Below are positions 21,535 to 30,195 of a stretch of 53,946 bases of DNA, piece after piece. The notes beneath the pieces were generated by a model that made no database searches, was not told the DNA's origin, and saw only the letters and a program-made list of their open reading frames with translations. Source of the stretch: JABRWC01 sp039961675 (GTDB taxonomy: Bacteria > Planctomycetota > Phycisphaerae > UBA1845 > Fen-1342); assembly GCA_039961675.1 (NCBI GenBank), contig JABRWC010000105.1, positions 1 through 53,946 of the forward strand. The letters run 5' to 3'. A program made the translations under genes and the position numbers. Position 1 is the stretch's first letter. The number at the start of each line of letters is the position of its first letter.

Positions 21535-22563
21535 ATGAGCGTGTCGGGTTTGCGCGTTCCGCGCTGTATCGGCTGCCTCGCACTGGCGGCGACGCTCGGG
21601 TCATTCTGGACTGCCGGTTGCGGCACGTCCGCAGGCGACGCTTACTCGTTGCTCGGGTTTCCGCTTTTCACGAGCACGGGCACGACCACGACCGGCGGGG
21701 CCACCGGAGGAACCGACTCCGGCGGGTTCTTCGGCGGCTCCGGAAGCGGCTCGACCGATCCCTGCGACGAGGCGACGACGCGGAAGTTCATCGACATCTC
21801 GATGCGGAACCTCGATCCGCGAGACCACGTTCACTACTTCCTGGCGCTCATCGCGCTGGTGCAGGGGGACGTGTATCCCAACGGCTCGGTCTGCGCCGAC
21901 GACGTGACGCTATATACGAACTTCGGGTACACGGAGATTCCGGAAGGCCAGGCCCAGGAGTTCGGGAATTTCTGCATCGTCGGCCCGGCGCTGATCTACT
22001 TCCATGAAAGCGGCCGGTTCCGCTCCACGGGCCAGCGGCTTGCATCGGCGATCGCGCCGGCCCAAGGGACCAGTGCCACGTTCGACGAGTTCTTCACGTC
22101 CGCCGGCGCGCGCGTCCCTGTTCCCGACCTGATTTACTTCCACAATCCCGGCACGGGCGACGGAGCGGGGCTGCGCGTCAGCGACCCGTCGATCGCTCCG
22201 TGCGACCTGGTCGTGATCGCCGGTGACGCGGAGTGCGAGCAGGACGCGTTCTACTACGTCGATCAGAACGACCTGCGCGCCGGCAGCGCGACGCTTGGCG
22301 CCGGCGCCGGCCGGCGCGTGCCGAGCGAAATCCAGGGAACCGGCTGCGAGTGCCTCGGGTTCCAGGACGCTTCACAACAACTTGCCCCCTCCGCCACGCG
22401 TGCCGCCAACGCACGCTGCAATCAGTTCCTCCGTGGCGGACGGATCGAGTACGCCTTCATTCGCAACGACCGCAACCCGCCGATTCCGCAGCTTGTGTGG
22501 CGCGTATTGGATTCGTCCGGCGGCGTGGTGCACGAGTTCGACCCGCGGGCGGACATTCCGTAA
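21535..22563 (+). CDS. Hypothetical secreted protein, possible lipoprotein
   Basis: A 342-residue protein of unknown function. A hydrophobic leader (IGCLALAATLGSFWTAGC) ends in a possible, imperfect lipobox with Cys29. Residues 45-75 are a low-complexity Gly/Thr/Ser linker (STGTTTTGGATGGTDSGG). The folded part has paired cysteines (GTGCECLG) and repeated Tyr-Phe-His phrases (ALIYFHESG, DLIYFHNPG), which hints at an internal duplication around residues 150-205. The gene stands alone between the divergent response regulator and the 616-bp region before the pyrophosphatase gene. The start ATG lacks a strong ribosome-binding site. Confidence 0.72.
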   Translation: MSVSGLRVPRCIGCLALAATLGSFWTAGCGTSAGDAYSLLGFPLFTSTGTTTTGGATGGTDSGGFFGGSGSGSTDPCDEATTRKFIDISMRNLDPRDHVHYFLALIALVQGDVYPNGSVCADDVTLYTNFGYTEIPEGQAQEFGNFCIVGPALIYFHESGRFRSTGQRLASAIAPAQGTSATFDEFFTSAGARVPVPDLIYFHNPGTGDGAGLRVSDPSIAPCDLVVIAGDAECEQDAFYYVDQNDLRAGSATLGAGAGRRVPSEIQGTGCECLGFQDASQQLAPSATRAANARCNQFLRGGRIEYAFIRNDRNPPIPQLVWRVLDSSGGVVHEFDPRADIP

Positions 22564-23179
22564 TCCGATTCACGACCGGCCCCGGACCGAACTCCCGATC
22601 CGAGCCCCAGGCACAAGCCAGGGCGCCTGTCGCCAAGGCGCCGGGTTTCTCGCCTGCATTGCGGGCCGCGATGGTCTCGCCCCGATTCGATCCGCCACCC
22701 CATGCTCAACGCGGGGGCCAAGGCACTTGAAGCCCAACGCCAAGCCGCTATAAAGTGGCCGCTCTGGCGCGGGATGAGAACGACGCCCCGGCCACCCGCC
22801 GGTGGCGCGCAGCACTGGCGGATCGGCTGATCCGAATGGGGCCAGGTTTGACCGCCGTGCGTCGGCCGCCTGAGGATGTTCCGCTCAGGTGACGCTCGCG
22901 TAACGTGGAGACAGTTCAGTCTCATGCCGCGGCGCGCGGAGCCGCGGAGGCGTCGGTGCGGTTGGCGCGATCACACAGGCCGAAGCGCAGCGACGTCCCG
23001 ATGGCGAATCCCGTCGTTTTTCGCGCGGCGACATGGCGCGGACGGCGATTAACTACCGTTGCCGGCAGCAGTTACGTGAACCGCTCAGCGCGGGAACATG
23101 ATTCCTTCCGCGATCGCCGCGGACCCCGATGCGAATTACGACCGTGTTGTCCGTCCGACGAAGCTGAGGAGCCGCAATC
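22564..23179 (+). other. 616-bp region upstream of the pyrophosphatase gene, probable long leader
   Basis: No credible coding frame is visible. It holds a candidate promoter (22727-22754) and a 6-bp hairpin CCTGAG/CTCAGG (22869-22889), so the pyrophosphatase mRNA would have a leader of about 420 bases. I recognise no riboswitch or known RNA gene in it. Confidence 0.45.
22727..22754 (+). promoter_or_regulatory. Candidate sigma-70-like promoter for the membrane pyrophosphatase
   Basis: TTGAAG (22727-22732) and TATAAA (22749-22754) are separated by 16 bases. Transcription would start near 22761, leaving an unusually long leader before the GTG at 23180. Confidence 0.45.
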
Positions 23180-25825
23180 GTGCAAAGCTTGAGCCGTATT
23201 CACCGCGTTCGCTGCTTGGCTATCGCAGCCATGCTACTGGTCCACCACGGTGCCGTCGCCCAAGCGGCCAACGAACAGAACCAGGGCCACCCGGCGGCGC
23301 AAGAGGCCATCCGCTCGGCGTCCCCGGCCGCGGCACCGGCCCGACCCCACTCCGGCGGTGAGGCGAGCCTGATCCTGCCCGACCTGACCAACTCGGACGT
23401 GAAGGCGACGTTCATGGGAATGAGCGGGCACAACCTGCTGCTGGGCGGATTGGTCGTCTGCGCCTTGGGCCTGTTGTTCGGATTCACATCCTACGCGCGG
23501 CTCAAGTCGCTGCCGGTACACCAGGCGATGCGCGAGATCTCCGAGTTGATCTACGAAACGTGCAAGGCGTACCTGATCCAGCAGGGCAAGTTCCTGCTGC
23601 TGCTTTGGGTGTTCATCGGGTTCATCATCCTGGCGTACTTCGGCCTCCTGGCGCCGTTCGAAGACCCCGTGACGCACCAGATGCAGCACGGCATGCCCGT
23701 CGGGCGCCTGCTCATAATCCTGTTTTTCAGCCTGGTCGGCATGGCCGGCAGCTACGGCGTCGCCTGGTTCGGCATCCGCGTGAACACGTTCGCCAACAGC
23801 CGCACGGCGTTCGCCGCGCTTCGCGGCAAGCCGTTCCCCTGCTACAGCATCCCGCTCAAGGCGGGCATGAGCATCGGCATGGCGCTGATCAGCGTCGAGC
23901 TGCTCATCATGCTCATCATCCTGCTGTTCGTTCCGGGCAACCTTGCCGGGCCGTGCTTCATCGGCTTTGCGATCGGCGAGTCGCTCGGCGCCGCTGCGCT
24001 GCGAATCGCCGGCGGCATTTTCACCAAGATCGCCGACATCGGCAGCGACCTGATGAAGATCGTCTTCAAGATCAAGGAAGACGACGCCCGCAACCCCGGC
24101 GTCATTGCCGACTGCACCGGCGACAACGCCGGGGACTCGGTCGGCCCCAGCGCCGACGGCTTCGAGACCTACGGCGTGACCGGCGTGGCGCTGATCACGT
24201 TCATCCTGCTGGCGGTTACGGACCCGGTGGTGCAGGTGCAGCTCCTCGTCTGGATCTTCGCCATGCGCGTGATGATGGTCATCGCCAGCGGCGTGTCGTA
24301 TCAGATCAACGAGTGGCTGGCGATCGGCCGCTACGCGCACGCCGACAAGATGAACTTCGAGGCCCCGCTGACGAGCCTGGTGTGGCTGACCTCGTTCGTC
24401 TCGGTGGCGCTTACGTACATCGCGTCCTACCTGCTGATTCCAAAGCTCGACGGCGACACGACGTTGTGGTGGAAGCTCTCGACGGTCATCACCTGCGGCA
24501 CGCTGGCCGGCGCGATCATCCCCGAGCTGGTCAAGGTGTTCACCTCGACCGACTCGCGGCACGTGCGCGAGGTGGTGACATCCTCCAGCGAGGGCGGCGC
24601 CTCGCTGAACATCCTGTCGGGTTTTGTGGCGGGCAACTTCAGCGCGTACTGGCTCGGCATAAGCATCATCATCCTGATGGGCGTCGCCTACACCGTGAGC
24701 ACGTTCGGCCTTTCGTCGCTGATGGTGGCGCCGGCGGTGTTCGCCTTCGGGCTGGTCGCGTTCGGCTTCCTGGGCATGGGACCGGTGACGATCGCGGTCG
24801 ATTCGTACGGTCCGGTGACGGACAACGCCCAATCGGTATATGAGCTTTCTGTGATCGAGTCGATCCCGGGCGCGGCCCAGGACCTCAAGAAGCAATACGG
24901 CTTCGACGTGAACTTCGAGCGGGCCAAGCACTTCCTCGAAGACAACGACGGCGCCGGCAACACCTTCAAGGCCACCGCCAAACCCGTGCTCATCGGCACC
25001 GCCGTCGTCGGCGCGACCACGATGGTCTTCTCGATCATCATGGCCCTGACCCACGGCCTGACCGAGAACATCGACAAGCTCTCGCTGCTGCATCCGCCGT
25101 TCCTGCTGGGTCTCATCACCGGCGGAGCGATGATCTACTGGTTCACCGGCGCCAGCACGCAGGCCGTCACCACGGGCGCCTACCGGGCCGTCGAGTTCAT
25201 CAAGCGAAACATCCGGCTCGAGGGCGCGACCAAGGCCAGCGTCGAGGACAGCCGCAGGGTCGTCACCATCTGCACCGAGTACGCCCAGAAGGGCATGTTC
25301 AATATCTTCCTGTGCGTGTTCTTCGGCACGCTCGCGTTCGCGTTTCTGGAGAGCTTCTTCTTCATCGGCTACCTGATCTCGATCGCCTTGTTCGGGCTGT
25401 TCCAGGCGATCTTCATGGCCAACGCCGGTGGCGCCTGGGACAACGCCAAGAAGGTCGTCGAGGTAGACCTGAAGCAGAAAGGAACCGAACTGCACGCGGC
25501 GACCGTCGTCGGCGACACGGTGGGCGACCCCTTCAAGGACACCAGCAGCGTGGCGATGAACCCGGTCATCAAGTTCACCACGCTCTTCGGGCTTCTGGCC
25601 GTCGAGCTGGCCGTGAGCACGAAGTCCAGCCCGCTCGCCAAGGAGCTGGAAACGGCCACCGGCGCGCGGGTCCAGCAGCTACAGGAATTGATGATGAACG
25701 CGCCGCACACCACGCTTACAGCCGTGCTGGCTGCGGCGTTCTTCCTCGTGTCGGTATTCTTTGTGTGGCGCAGCTTCTACGGTATGAGCATCGGGGCGCA
25801 CCGCGCCGCGGCCGCCGCGGCGTAA
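23180..25825 (+). CDS. hppA: Membrane-bound proton-translocating pyrophosphatase, probably K+-independent
   Basis: An 881-residue polytopic ion pump that couples pyrophosphate hydrolysis to ion transport across the membrane. The pyrophosphate-binding motifs are present: EDDARNPGVIADCTGDNAGD, GPSADGFETYGVT, and near the C-terminus GGAWDNAKK and VVGDTVGDPFKDTSS. The position that decides potassium dependence carries Lys597 (GNTFKATAK); Lys here is the mark of K+-independent H+ pumps, whereas K+-dependent enzymes have Ala. Compared with classic enzymes, an N-terminal signal-peptide-like segment plus a Pro/Ala linker is added. The start is GTG at 23180, with GAGGAG eight bases upstream. A long leader precedes it and a palindromic repeat follows it. 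Confidence 0.95.
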   Translation: MQSLSRIHRVRCLAIAAMLLVHHGAVAQAANEQNQGHPAAQEAIRSASPAAAPARPHSGGEASLILPDLTNSDVKATFMGMSGHNLLLGGLVVCALGLLFGFTSYARLKSLPVHQAMREISELIYETCKAYLIQQGKFLLLLWVFIGFIILAYFGLLAPFEDPVTHQMQHGMPVGRLLIILFFSLVGMAGSYGVAWFGIRVNTFANSRTAFAALRGKPFPCYSIPLKAGMSIGMALISVELLIMLIILLFVPGNLAGPCFIGFAIGESLGAAALRIAGGIFTKIADIGSDLMKIVFKIKEDDARNPGVIADCTGDNAGDSVGPSADGFETYGVTGVALITFILLAVTDPVVQVQLLVWIFAMRVMMVIASGVSYQINEWLAIGRYAHADKMNFEAPLTSLVWLTSFVSVALTYIASYLLIPKLDGDTTLWWKLSTVITCGTLAGAIIPELVKVFTSTDSRHVREVVTSSSEGGASLNILSGFVAGNFSAYWLGISIIILMGVAYTVSTFGLSSLMVAPAVFAFGLVAFGFLGMGPVTIAVDSYGPVTDNAQSVYELSVIESIPGAAQDLKKQYGFDVNFERAKHFLEDNDGAGNTFKATAKPVLIGTAVVGATTMVFSIIMALTHGLTENIDKLSLLHPPFLLGLITGGAMIYWFTGASTQAVTTGAYRAVEFIKRNIRLEGATKASVEDSRRVVTICTEYAQKGMFNIFLCVFFGTLAFAFLESFFFIGYLISIALFGLFQAIFMANAGGAWDNAKKVVEVDLKQKGTELHAATVVGDTVGDPFKDTSSVAMNPVIKFTTLFGLLAVELAVSTKSSPLAKELETATGARVQQLQELMMNAPHTTLTAVLAAAFFLVSVFFVWRSFYGMSIGAHRAAAAAA

Positions 25826-25883
25826 TAGCGGTCTCCGACGCCGATCGCAGCCGCGAGCGCCGGAAGCGCATGCCAGGCTCGCG

Positions 25884-25939
25884 CTCGCTGGCGCTCGCGG
25901 TTCTGATGCAAGCCGTTCGGAACCGTGAGCGTCAGCGAG
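25884..25939. repeat. Palindromic intergenic repeat between convergent genes
   Basis: Two 20-base arms (25884-25903 and 25920-25939) are inverted copies with 18 of 20 positions paired, around a 16-base loop. The first arm reads CTCGCTGGCGCTCGCGGTTC. It lies between the convergent pyrophosphatase and Bax-inhibitor genes. It could act as a bidirectional terminator, though there is no T-run; it more likely belongs to a mobile palindrome family. Confidence 0.7.
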
Positions 25940-26060
25940 AACGGCGGCCAACCGCGCCGTGACGCGCCGCCTCCCATCCGAACCCGCGCGGTTGTGCGGG
26001 GCGCGGCGCGCTCGAGTTTGCACGCGACGCTCCCAACGGCCCCGCATCCCGACGGCCGGC

Positions 26061-26804
26061 CTATCTCCGGCTCCGCGCCTTCGCCAGCGGCCGCAGAATC
26101 TCCAGATACAGCCAGACCAGCGTCACCAGCAGCCCGAACGCCGCATACCACTCCATGGGCTTGGGCGCGCCGCGCGCGGCGCCGGACTCGATGAAGTCGA
26201 AGTCCCGCACCAGGTTCAAGGCCGCGATCACCACCACAAACACCGAGAACCCGATACCCACCAGCCCCGACTCGTGGATGAACGGCACGCGGACGCCGAA
26301 GAGCATCAGCCCCAAGGCGACCAGGTACAGCAGCGCGATGCCGCCGGTCGCGGCGAACACGCCCAGCTTGAAGTTCTCCGTCGCGCGAATCAGCCGCGAT
26401 GCGTAAGCCCCCAGCAGTGCGAGCAGTACGCCGAACGTCAGCCCGACCGCCTGGAGCACGATCCCCGGAAAGCGGGCCTCGAACACGGCCGAGATCGCGC
26501 CCAGCGCCAGGCCCTCGGCGACGGCGCAGAGCGGCGCGGTGACCGCGGCCCACGGCTTGTTGAAGATCGTCACCAGCGCCAGGACGAGGCCGCCGATCAC
26601 GCCGCCCCAGAGAAAGGACATGATTGCGCCGACGCCGGACGTGGCGTAAAGTCGCCAGGGCCACACCGCGCTGGCGACGAGGATGATCGTCAGCAGCGCG
26701 GTCTTGTTGACCGCGCCCTGGACGGTCATCGTCGTCAGGCCCGCCGCCGGCGCGGGGAAGCCGTCGAACGTGTCGGCGCGAAGCGCCGGATTCGCGGTGC
26801 GCAT
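26061..26804 (-). CDS. Bax inhibitor-1 / YccA family membrane protein
   Basis: A 247-residue protein with about seven membrane helices and the order of features of bacterial BI-1/YccA-like proteins: MTVQGAVNKTALLTIILVAS at the first helix, ATENFKLGVFAATGGIALLY in the middle, and an acidic LVRDFDFIE stretch before the last helices with PMEWYAAFGLLVTLVWLYLE. Family members are membrane channels or modulators of membrane proteases; the role here is unknown. AGGGAG lies eight bases before the ATG at 26804. It is 73 bp downstream of the BshC-like gene on the same strand, so it may be the last gene of that transcription unit. Confidence 0.88.
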   Translation of the reverse strand: MRTANPALRADTFDGFPAPAAGLTTMTVQGAVNKTALLTIILVASAVWPWRLYATSGVGAIMSFLWGGVIGGLVLALVTIFNKPWAAVTAPLCAVAEGLALGAISAVFEARFPGIVLQAVGLTFGVLLALLGAYASRLIRATENFKLGVFAATGGIALLYLVALGLMLFGVRVPFIHESGLVGIGFSVFVVVIAALNLVRDFDFIESGAARGAPKPMEWYAAFGLLVTLVWLYLEILRPLAKARSRR

Positions 26805-26877
26805 GCCGATTCTCCCTGCAAGGACGCCGATCTTGTATGACGAAGTGTGCGCCGCGCGAAATTGCGCTGCTACGGAA

Positions 26878-28431
26878 TCACCCCTGCCCCGCGCCGAACG
26901 CGCCCTGTATTCCCGCCGCCAAGGCGCCCATCGCCGCGGAGTCGTGCAGCGCGAAGAAGTACTCGCGATCCTGTGCCAGCGCGTCGTCCCGGGTGTCGCG
27001 CTCGGCCGACCGCAGCCGCTCTTCCACGGCCGCGTACTCCCCGCCGGCCGCGGCGCGCAGCGCCGCGTTCACTTCGCGAATTTCCTGATACACGCGCCGC
27101 CGCCGCGCCCGCTCGCGCGGCGCCTCCGCGCGCAGCCGCCGCGACTCGTCGAACAGCGCCGCCCGCCGCGCCAGCATTTCCGCGGGCAGCGACGAGACGT
27201 GCCGCTGCGGGTTGTACGGCAGGTCGTGCAGCGCGTGTCGCGCGGCGGCGCGCGACAAATCGCCGCCGCGCCGCGGCAGCGGCAGGTGCAGCGTGGCCGT
27301 GACGCAGCACATCGCCGCCGGCTCGACGCCGAAGAACGCCCGCACGAAATCCTCGGTCATCTCGTCGTACTTAGCGCCGCCGACGCCGTGGATGAACACG
27401 TCGGCCAGCAGCAGCCGCGCGAACGACGACAGGGACAGCGCCCGCGGGCGCACGCGCCAGCCGTCGCGCTCGACTCCCCACGGCTGCCCCTGGCATTCGG
27501 CGCAGCGCAGCCGTGAGAGCGGCTCGCGCCCGATCGGCTCTTCGTCCGCCAGGAACACGATCTCGTCTGCCACACGCCGCACGAAGAGCCGCCGCCGGGG
27601 CTGGCCGTCCCGCCAGACCCACAGCGGCGATTCGGTGCGTTCGGCCTCGACCATCAGCGGCGGCACGGGCCGCTGATCATTGCGGACGCGATTGCGGCGC
27701 CGATACGCCTGTTGCGCTGCGTTGTAGCATTCTGCGAATCCTTCGGCGTTCAGCAGCAGGTGCGCGGCGAAGCAGCGCAGCGCGCGCGTCTGCGAAAGCT
27801 GCGACACGCGCAGGTCGCGCGAGCCGCCCAAGCCCAGTGCGTGTTCAACGGCCGCATGGCCGCGCACCACGGCGTCGCAGAAATCCAGCCGCTGCGCGGT
27901 GCACGCCAGCCAGCCGCCGGTGTAGACGGGCAGCAGGCTCGACGCGGCGTGTGCGTACGTGTGCCGCACCTGGCGGAAGAACTCGCACCAGCGCTCGACC
28001 GGCAGCGCCGGCTGCGCTTCCAGCGGCACGCTGGGATCACAGCCGGGAATGTCCAGCAGCTCGCGACGCACGCGCCCGTCCACAACGCGCGGCACGGGCA
28101 CATGCCTCGCCTTGGGCACGTCCGAGTCCACCGTGAGAAACACCGCCGTGCCCCTTACGGCCGCCGCCAATGCATCCGCGGCGATCGTTTTCGCGAACAC
28201 GCCGGCATGGAAGAACTCGGCCTGGTGGCCGGTCATGACCACCGGTGCATGGATGTTGAGTTGGGCGAGCAGCTCCCGGTGCAATTCGCCGGCGTTCGTG
28301 TCGAGCAGCGCGAGCTGGTCGAGCGCATCGCGGCGCTTCGCCGCCAGGGCGGCGACGATCTCGCCCGGCGCCGGCTCGATGAGCACCGCGCCGTGCTCGC
28401 TGGGAGTCTTGAGCCGCTCGCGCGCGATCAT
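26878..28431 (-). CDS. Conserved hypothetical protein, distantly BshC-like
   Basis: A 517-residue soluble protein. I do not recognise a characterised family. Two regions resemble the layout of BshC, the last enzyme of bacillithiol synthesis: VVMTGHQAEFFHAGVFAKT near residue 65 (compare VTGQQ..L in BshC), and RVRPRALSLSSFARLLLADV followed by FIHGVGGAKYDEMTEDFV near 335-360. BshC has a corresponding region ending in a Gly-Gly pair. The C-terminal 120 residues are helical and rich in Arg, Glu and Ala, possibly a coiled coil. Its ATG overlaps the stop of the upstream glycosyltransferase gene by 4 bases, suggesting coupled translation. The BshC relation is inference; substrate and reaction are unknown. 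Confidence 0.6.
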   Translation of the reverse strand: MIARERLKTPSEHGAVLIEPAPGEIVAALAAKRRDALDQLALLDTNAGELHRELLAQLNIHAPVVMTGHQAEFFHAGVFAKTIAADALAAAVRGTAVFLTVDSDVPKARHVPVPRVVDGRVRRELLDIPGCDPSVPLEAQPALPVERWCEFFRQVRHTYAHAASSLLPVYTGGWLACTAQRLDFCDAVVRGHAAVEHALGLGGSRDLRVSQLSQTRALRCFAAHLLLNAEGFAECYNAAQQAYRRRNRVRNDQRPVPPLMVEAERTESPLWVWRDGQPRRRLFVRRVADEIVFLADEEPIGREPLSRLRCAECQGQPWGVERDGWRVRPRALSLSSFARLLLADVFIHGVGGAKYDEMTEDFVRAFFGVEPAAMCCVTATLHLPLPRRGGDLSRAAARHALHDLPYNPQRHVSSLPAEMLARRAALFDESRRLRAEAPRERARRRRVYQEIREVNAALRAAAGGEYAAVEERLRSAERDTRDDALAQDREYFFALHDSAAMGALAAGIQGAFGAGQG

Positions 28432-29183
28432 TCGCAGATCGGACAGGACTCATCGAGGACCCGCGGCGGCGGGCACGGCCGCACGGCGGGCTCGCGCCGC
28501 AGTTCCCGCACCAGAACGTGCAGGTAATGCTGCATCCGCGCGGCCGGATCGTCGAGCGTGCCGCCGAACTCGCGGCTGCGGTCGCGGTAGATGCGCGGCA
28601 CGGGGATCTCGCGAATCCGCAGGCCAGCCCGCGCGGCGCGCACCCAAAGCTGGAGCGGAAACGCGTAGCCCGGTTCGTCAAGTTCCAGCCGCCGCATCGC
28701 GCATACGCGGTGCGCCTTGAAGCCGCAGAACGAGTCCGTCAGCCGCAGGCCGAGCGTCAGCTCGAGCAGGTTGTTGACCGCGGCGTTGATGCGGCGGCGA
28801 TCCTCAGGCGGGTCATGATCCGCCGAACTTTCCGCCAGATAGCGCGAGCCGCTGATCAGGTCCGCGTCACAGCGCTTGGCCTCGGCCAGGAACGCCGGGA
28901 TGCACCCCGGCTCGTGCTGTTCGTCGCAGTCCATGGTGATGACCCAGTCATAACCGCGCCGGGCGGCGAAGTCGAACGCGTCGATCACGCTGCGCCCATA
29001 GCCGCGGTTCTCCGGGTGCGTGATGACCGCGATGTCGGGCTCGCACGCCAGCAGCTCGCCGGTGTCGTCGGTGGAGCCGTCGTTGACGACCAGGATGTGC
29101 GGCGTGTAGCGCCGGACGGCGCGGAGCACGCGGCAGACGTAGCGCTGCTCGTTGTATACGGGGATCGCGACCAGGGTCTTCAC
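28428..29183 (-). CDS. Family 2 glycosyltransferase (DPM1/polyprenyl-phosphate type)
   Basis: A 251-residue GT-A enzyme that probably transfers a sugar from a nucleotide donor to polyprenyl phosphate or another acceptor. The fold is complete: VAIPVYNEQRYV at the start, VVNDGSTDDTGELL, the metal-binding region MDCDEQHEPGCIPAFL, and SGSRYL. The phrase LTLGLRLTDSFCGFKAHR is typical of the DPM1-like subgroup. There are no membrane helices. The C-terminal tail has CPPP...CPIC, two Cys pairs that may bind metal. The start is GTG at 29183 with GGAGG six bases upstream, and a perfect TATAAT lies about 45 bases further up. It is translationally coupled to the BshC-like gene. Confidence 0.9.
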   Translation of the reverse strand: MKTLVAIPVYNEQRYVCRVLRAVRRYTPHILVVNDGSTDDTGELLACEPDIAVITHPENRGYGRSVIDAFDFAARRGYDWVITMDCDEQHEPGCIPAFLAEAKRCDADLISGSRYLAESSADHDPPEDRRRINAAVNNLLELTLGLRLTDSFCGFKAHRVCAMRRLELDEPGYAFPLQLWVRAARAGLRIREIPVPRIYRDRSREFGGTLDDPAARMQHYLHVLVRELRREPAVRPCPPPRVLDESCPICE

Positions 29184-29226
29184 GCGCCGCCTCCATCGCG
29201 ATGAGGTTTCCGCCCGGACGTGCCAG

Positions 29227-29232
29227 ATTATA
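29227..29232 (-). promoter_or_regulatory. Candidate -10 box for the glycosyltransferase operon
   Basis: A perfect TATAAT on the minus strand, placing a transcript start about 37 bases before the GTG at 29183. The region 16-18 bases upstream has no recognisable -35 box. Confidence 0.42.
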
Positions 29233-29460
29233 GCGGGCCCGCCGAGCGCGTCGCGTCGGCGCCGACGCGGTCACTGGAGAAACAGGCGCGCTCACCGCGT
29301 GCTGCTCGACGTGCTGGCGGAACGCGGCGGCATCGGGGTCGGAACTGATCGGCCGCGGCGCGCTCAGCGTGCTGCCGTCGGCCGCCCTCGACTGCGAACC
29401 GAGACGGGTCTATCGTCCTGGCGTGAAGGGCTTCGTATGGCAGGGCACGGGATTGGTGCG

Positions 29461-29522
29461 GCCACAGGCGAGACGCCTGTGCTACCGAGTCGCCACAGGC
29501 GAGACGCTCGTGCCACCGAGTT
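29461..29522. repeat. Tandem pair of 31-base hairpin repeats
   Basis: Two adjacent 31-base units (29461-29491 and 29492-29522) share GCCACAGGCGAGACGC and an ACCGAGT ending. The first forms a perfect 7-bp hairpin, CACAGGC and GCCTGTG around a GAGAC loop (29463-29481). A related core with the same GAGAC loop occurs at 41132-41144. Confidence 0.75.
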
Positions 29523-29543
29523 GATGCGGCAAGCGCGGCAGCC

Positions 29544-30170
29544 ATGACCAGCAATTCCAGCACAATCGGCGTGGCGGTGGAACCGGCGGAGCTGGCCGAC
29601 TTTTCGTGGCTGCGCTTGTTCGGCAACGGCCGCGCGGTCGAGCTCGAAATCGGGACGGGCAAGGCCGGGTTCCTGCTTCGCCGCGCGCGGGAGCATCCGG
29701 AAATCAACTTCCTGGGCATCGAGTGGGCCAACGAGTTCTACCGCTTCGCGGCTGACCGCATGCGGCGCTGGGGCGTGCGCAACGTGCGCATCCTGCGAAC
29801 CGACGCCGGCCGCTTTGTTCGCGAAATCTGCCCGCGCGCTTCACTCGCGGCATTGCACGTCTACCACCCCGACCCGTGGCCGAAGCGGCGGCACCAGCGG
29901 CGGCGTCTGTTCCAGCCGCCGTTCGTGGACGCCGCCGTGGAGTGCCTGCTTCCCGGCGCGCGCTGGGCCGTGCAGACGGACCACGCGGAGTATTTCGAGG
30001 TGATTCGGGGCCTGCTCCTTGCGCACCCGCGGCTCGAAGAAATCGCGTTCGACGACCCCGCGTTCGGCATCGAAGACGAGCGCGTGGAAACGAACTTCGC
30101 GATCAAGTACCTGAAGGAGGGGCGGCCGATGTACCGGATCGCTGTCCGCCGGCGTCCGCCGTCGCCGTAA
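29544..30170 (+). CDS. trmB: tRNA (guanine-N7-)-methyltransferase TrmB
   Basis: A 208-residue SAM-dependent enzyme that makes m7G46 in the variable loop of tRNAs. The SAM-binding motif is VELEIGTGKAGFLL (about 32-45), followed by FLGIEWANEFY. The family signature HVYHPDPWPKRRHQRRR (about 108-124) is present and the C-terminus TNFAIKYLKEGRPMYRIAV matches the conserved end, which contacts tRNA. Length is normal for the short form of the family. The ATG at 29544 lacks a clear ribosome-binding site, and the frame could extend a little upstream. It stands alone; palindromic repeats follow its stop. Confidence 0.93.
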   Translation: MTSNSSTIGVAVEPAELADFSWLRLFGNGRAVELEIGTGKAGFLLRRAREHPEINFLGIEWANEFYRFAADRMRRWGVRNVRILRTDAGRFVREICPRASLAALHVYHPDPWPKRRHQRRRLFQPPFVDAAVECLLPGARWAVQTDHAEYFEVIRGLLLAHPRLEEIAFDDPAFGIEDERVETNFAIKYLKEGRPMYRIAVRRRPPSP

Positions 30171-30195
30171 GCGCGCTCTCCGACGGCGACCTTCT

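Larger units (their letters stand above)
29184..29543. other. 360-bp divergent intergenic region with repeats
   Basis: This gap separates the divergent glycosyltransferase and trmB genes. It holds a TATAAT on the minus strand and two tandem 31-base repeats, listed separately. An open frame crosses it on the plus strand, but its residue composition is unlike a real protein and it runs through the repeats. Confidence 0.5.

Noticed and set aside
22622..22642. GGCGCC/GGCGCC hairpin after the putative lipoprotein gene as a terminator
   Set aside because: Only six pairs, each arm is itself a palindrome, and the following T-rich stretch is three bases; too weak to call.
23234..25495. 753-codon minus-strand frame opposite the pyrophosphatase gene
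   Set aside because: Shadow of hppA; extremely rich in His, Asp, Arg and Gln, with no fold-like pattern.
29461..29522. Possible minimal CRISPR array
   Set aside because: The two units are directly adjacent with no spacer, self-complementary, and no cas genes are present.
29152..29547. Plus-strand frame across the tandem repeats upstream of trmB
   Set aside because: It reads through the repeats and overlaps the divergent glycosyltransferase start; the translation looks random.
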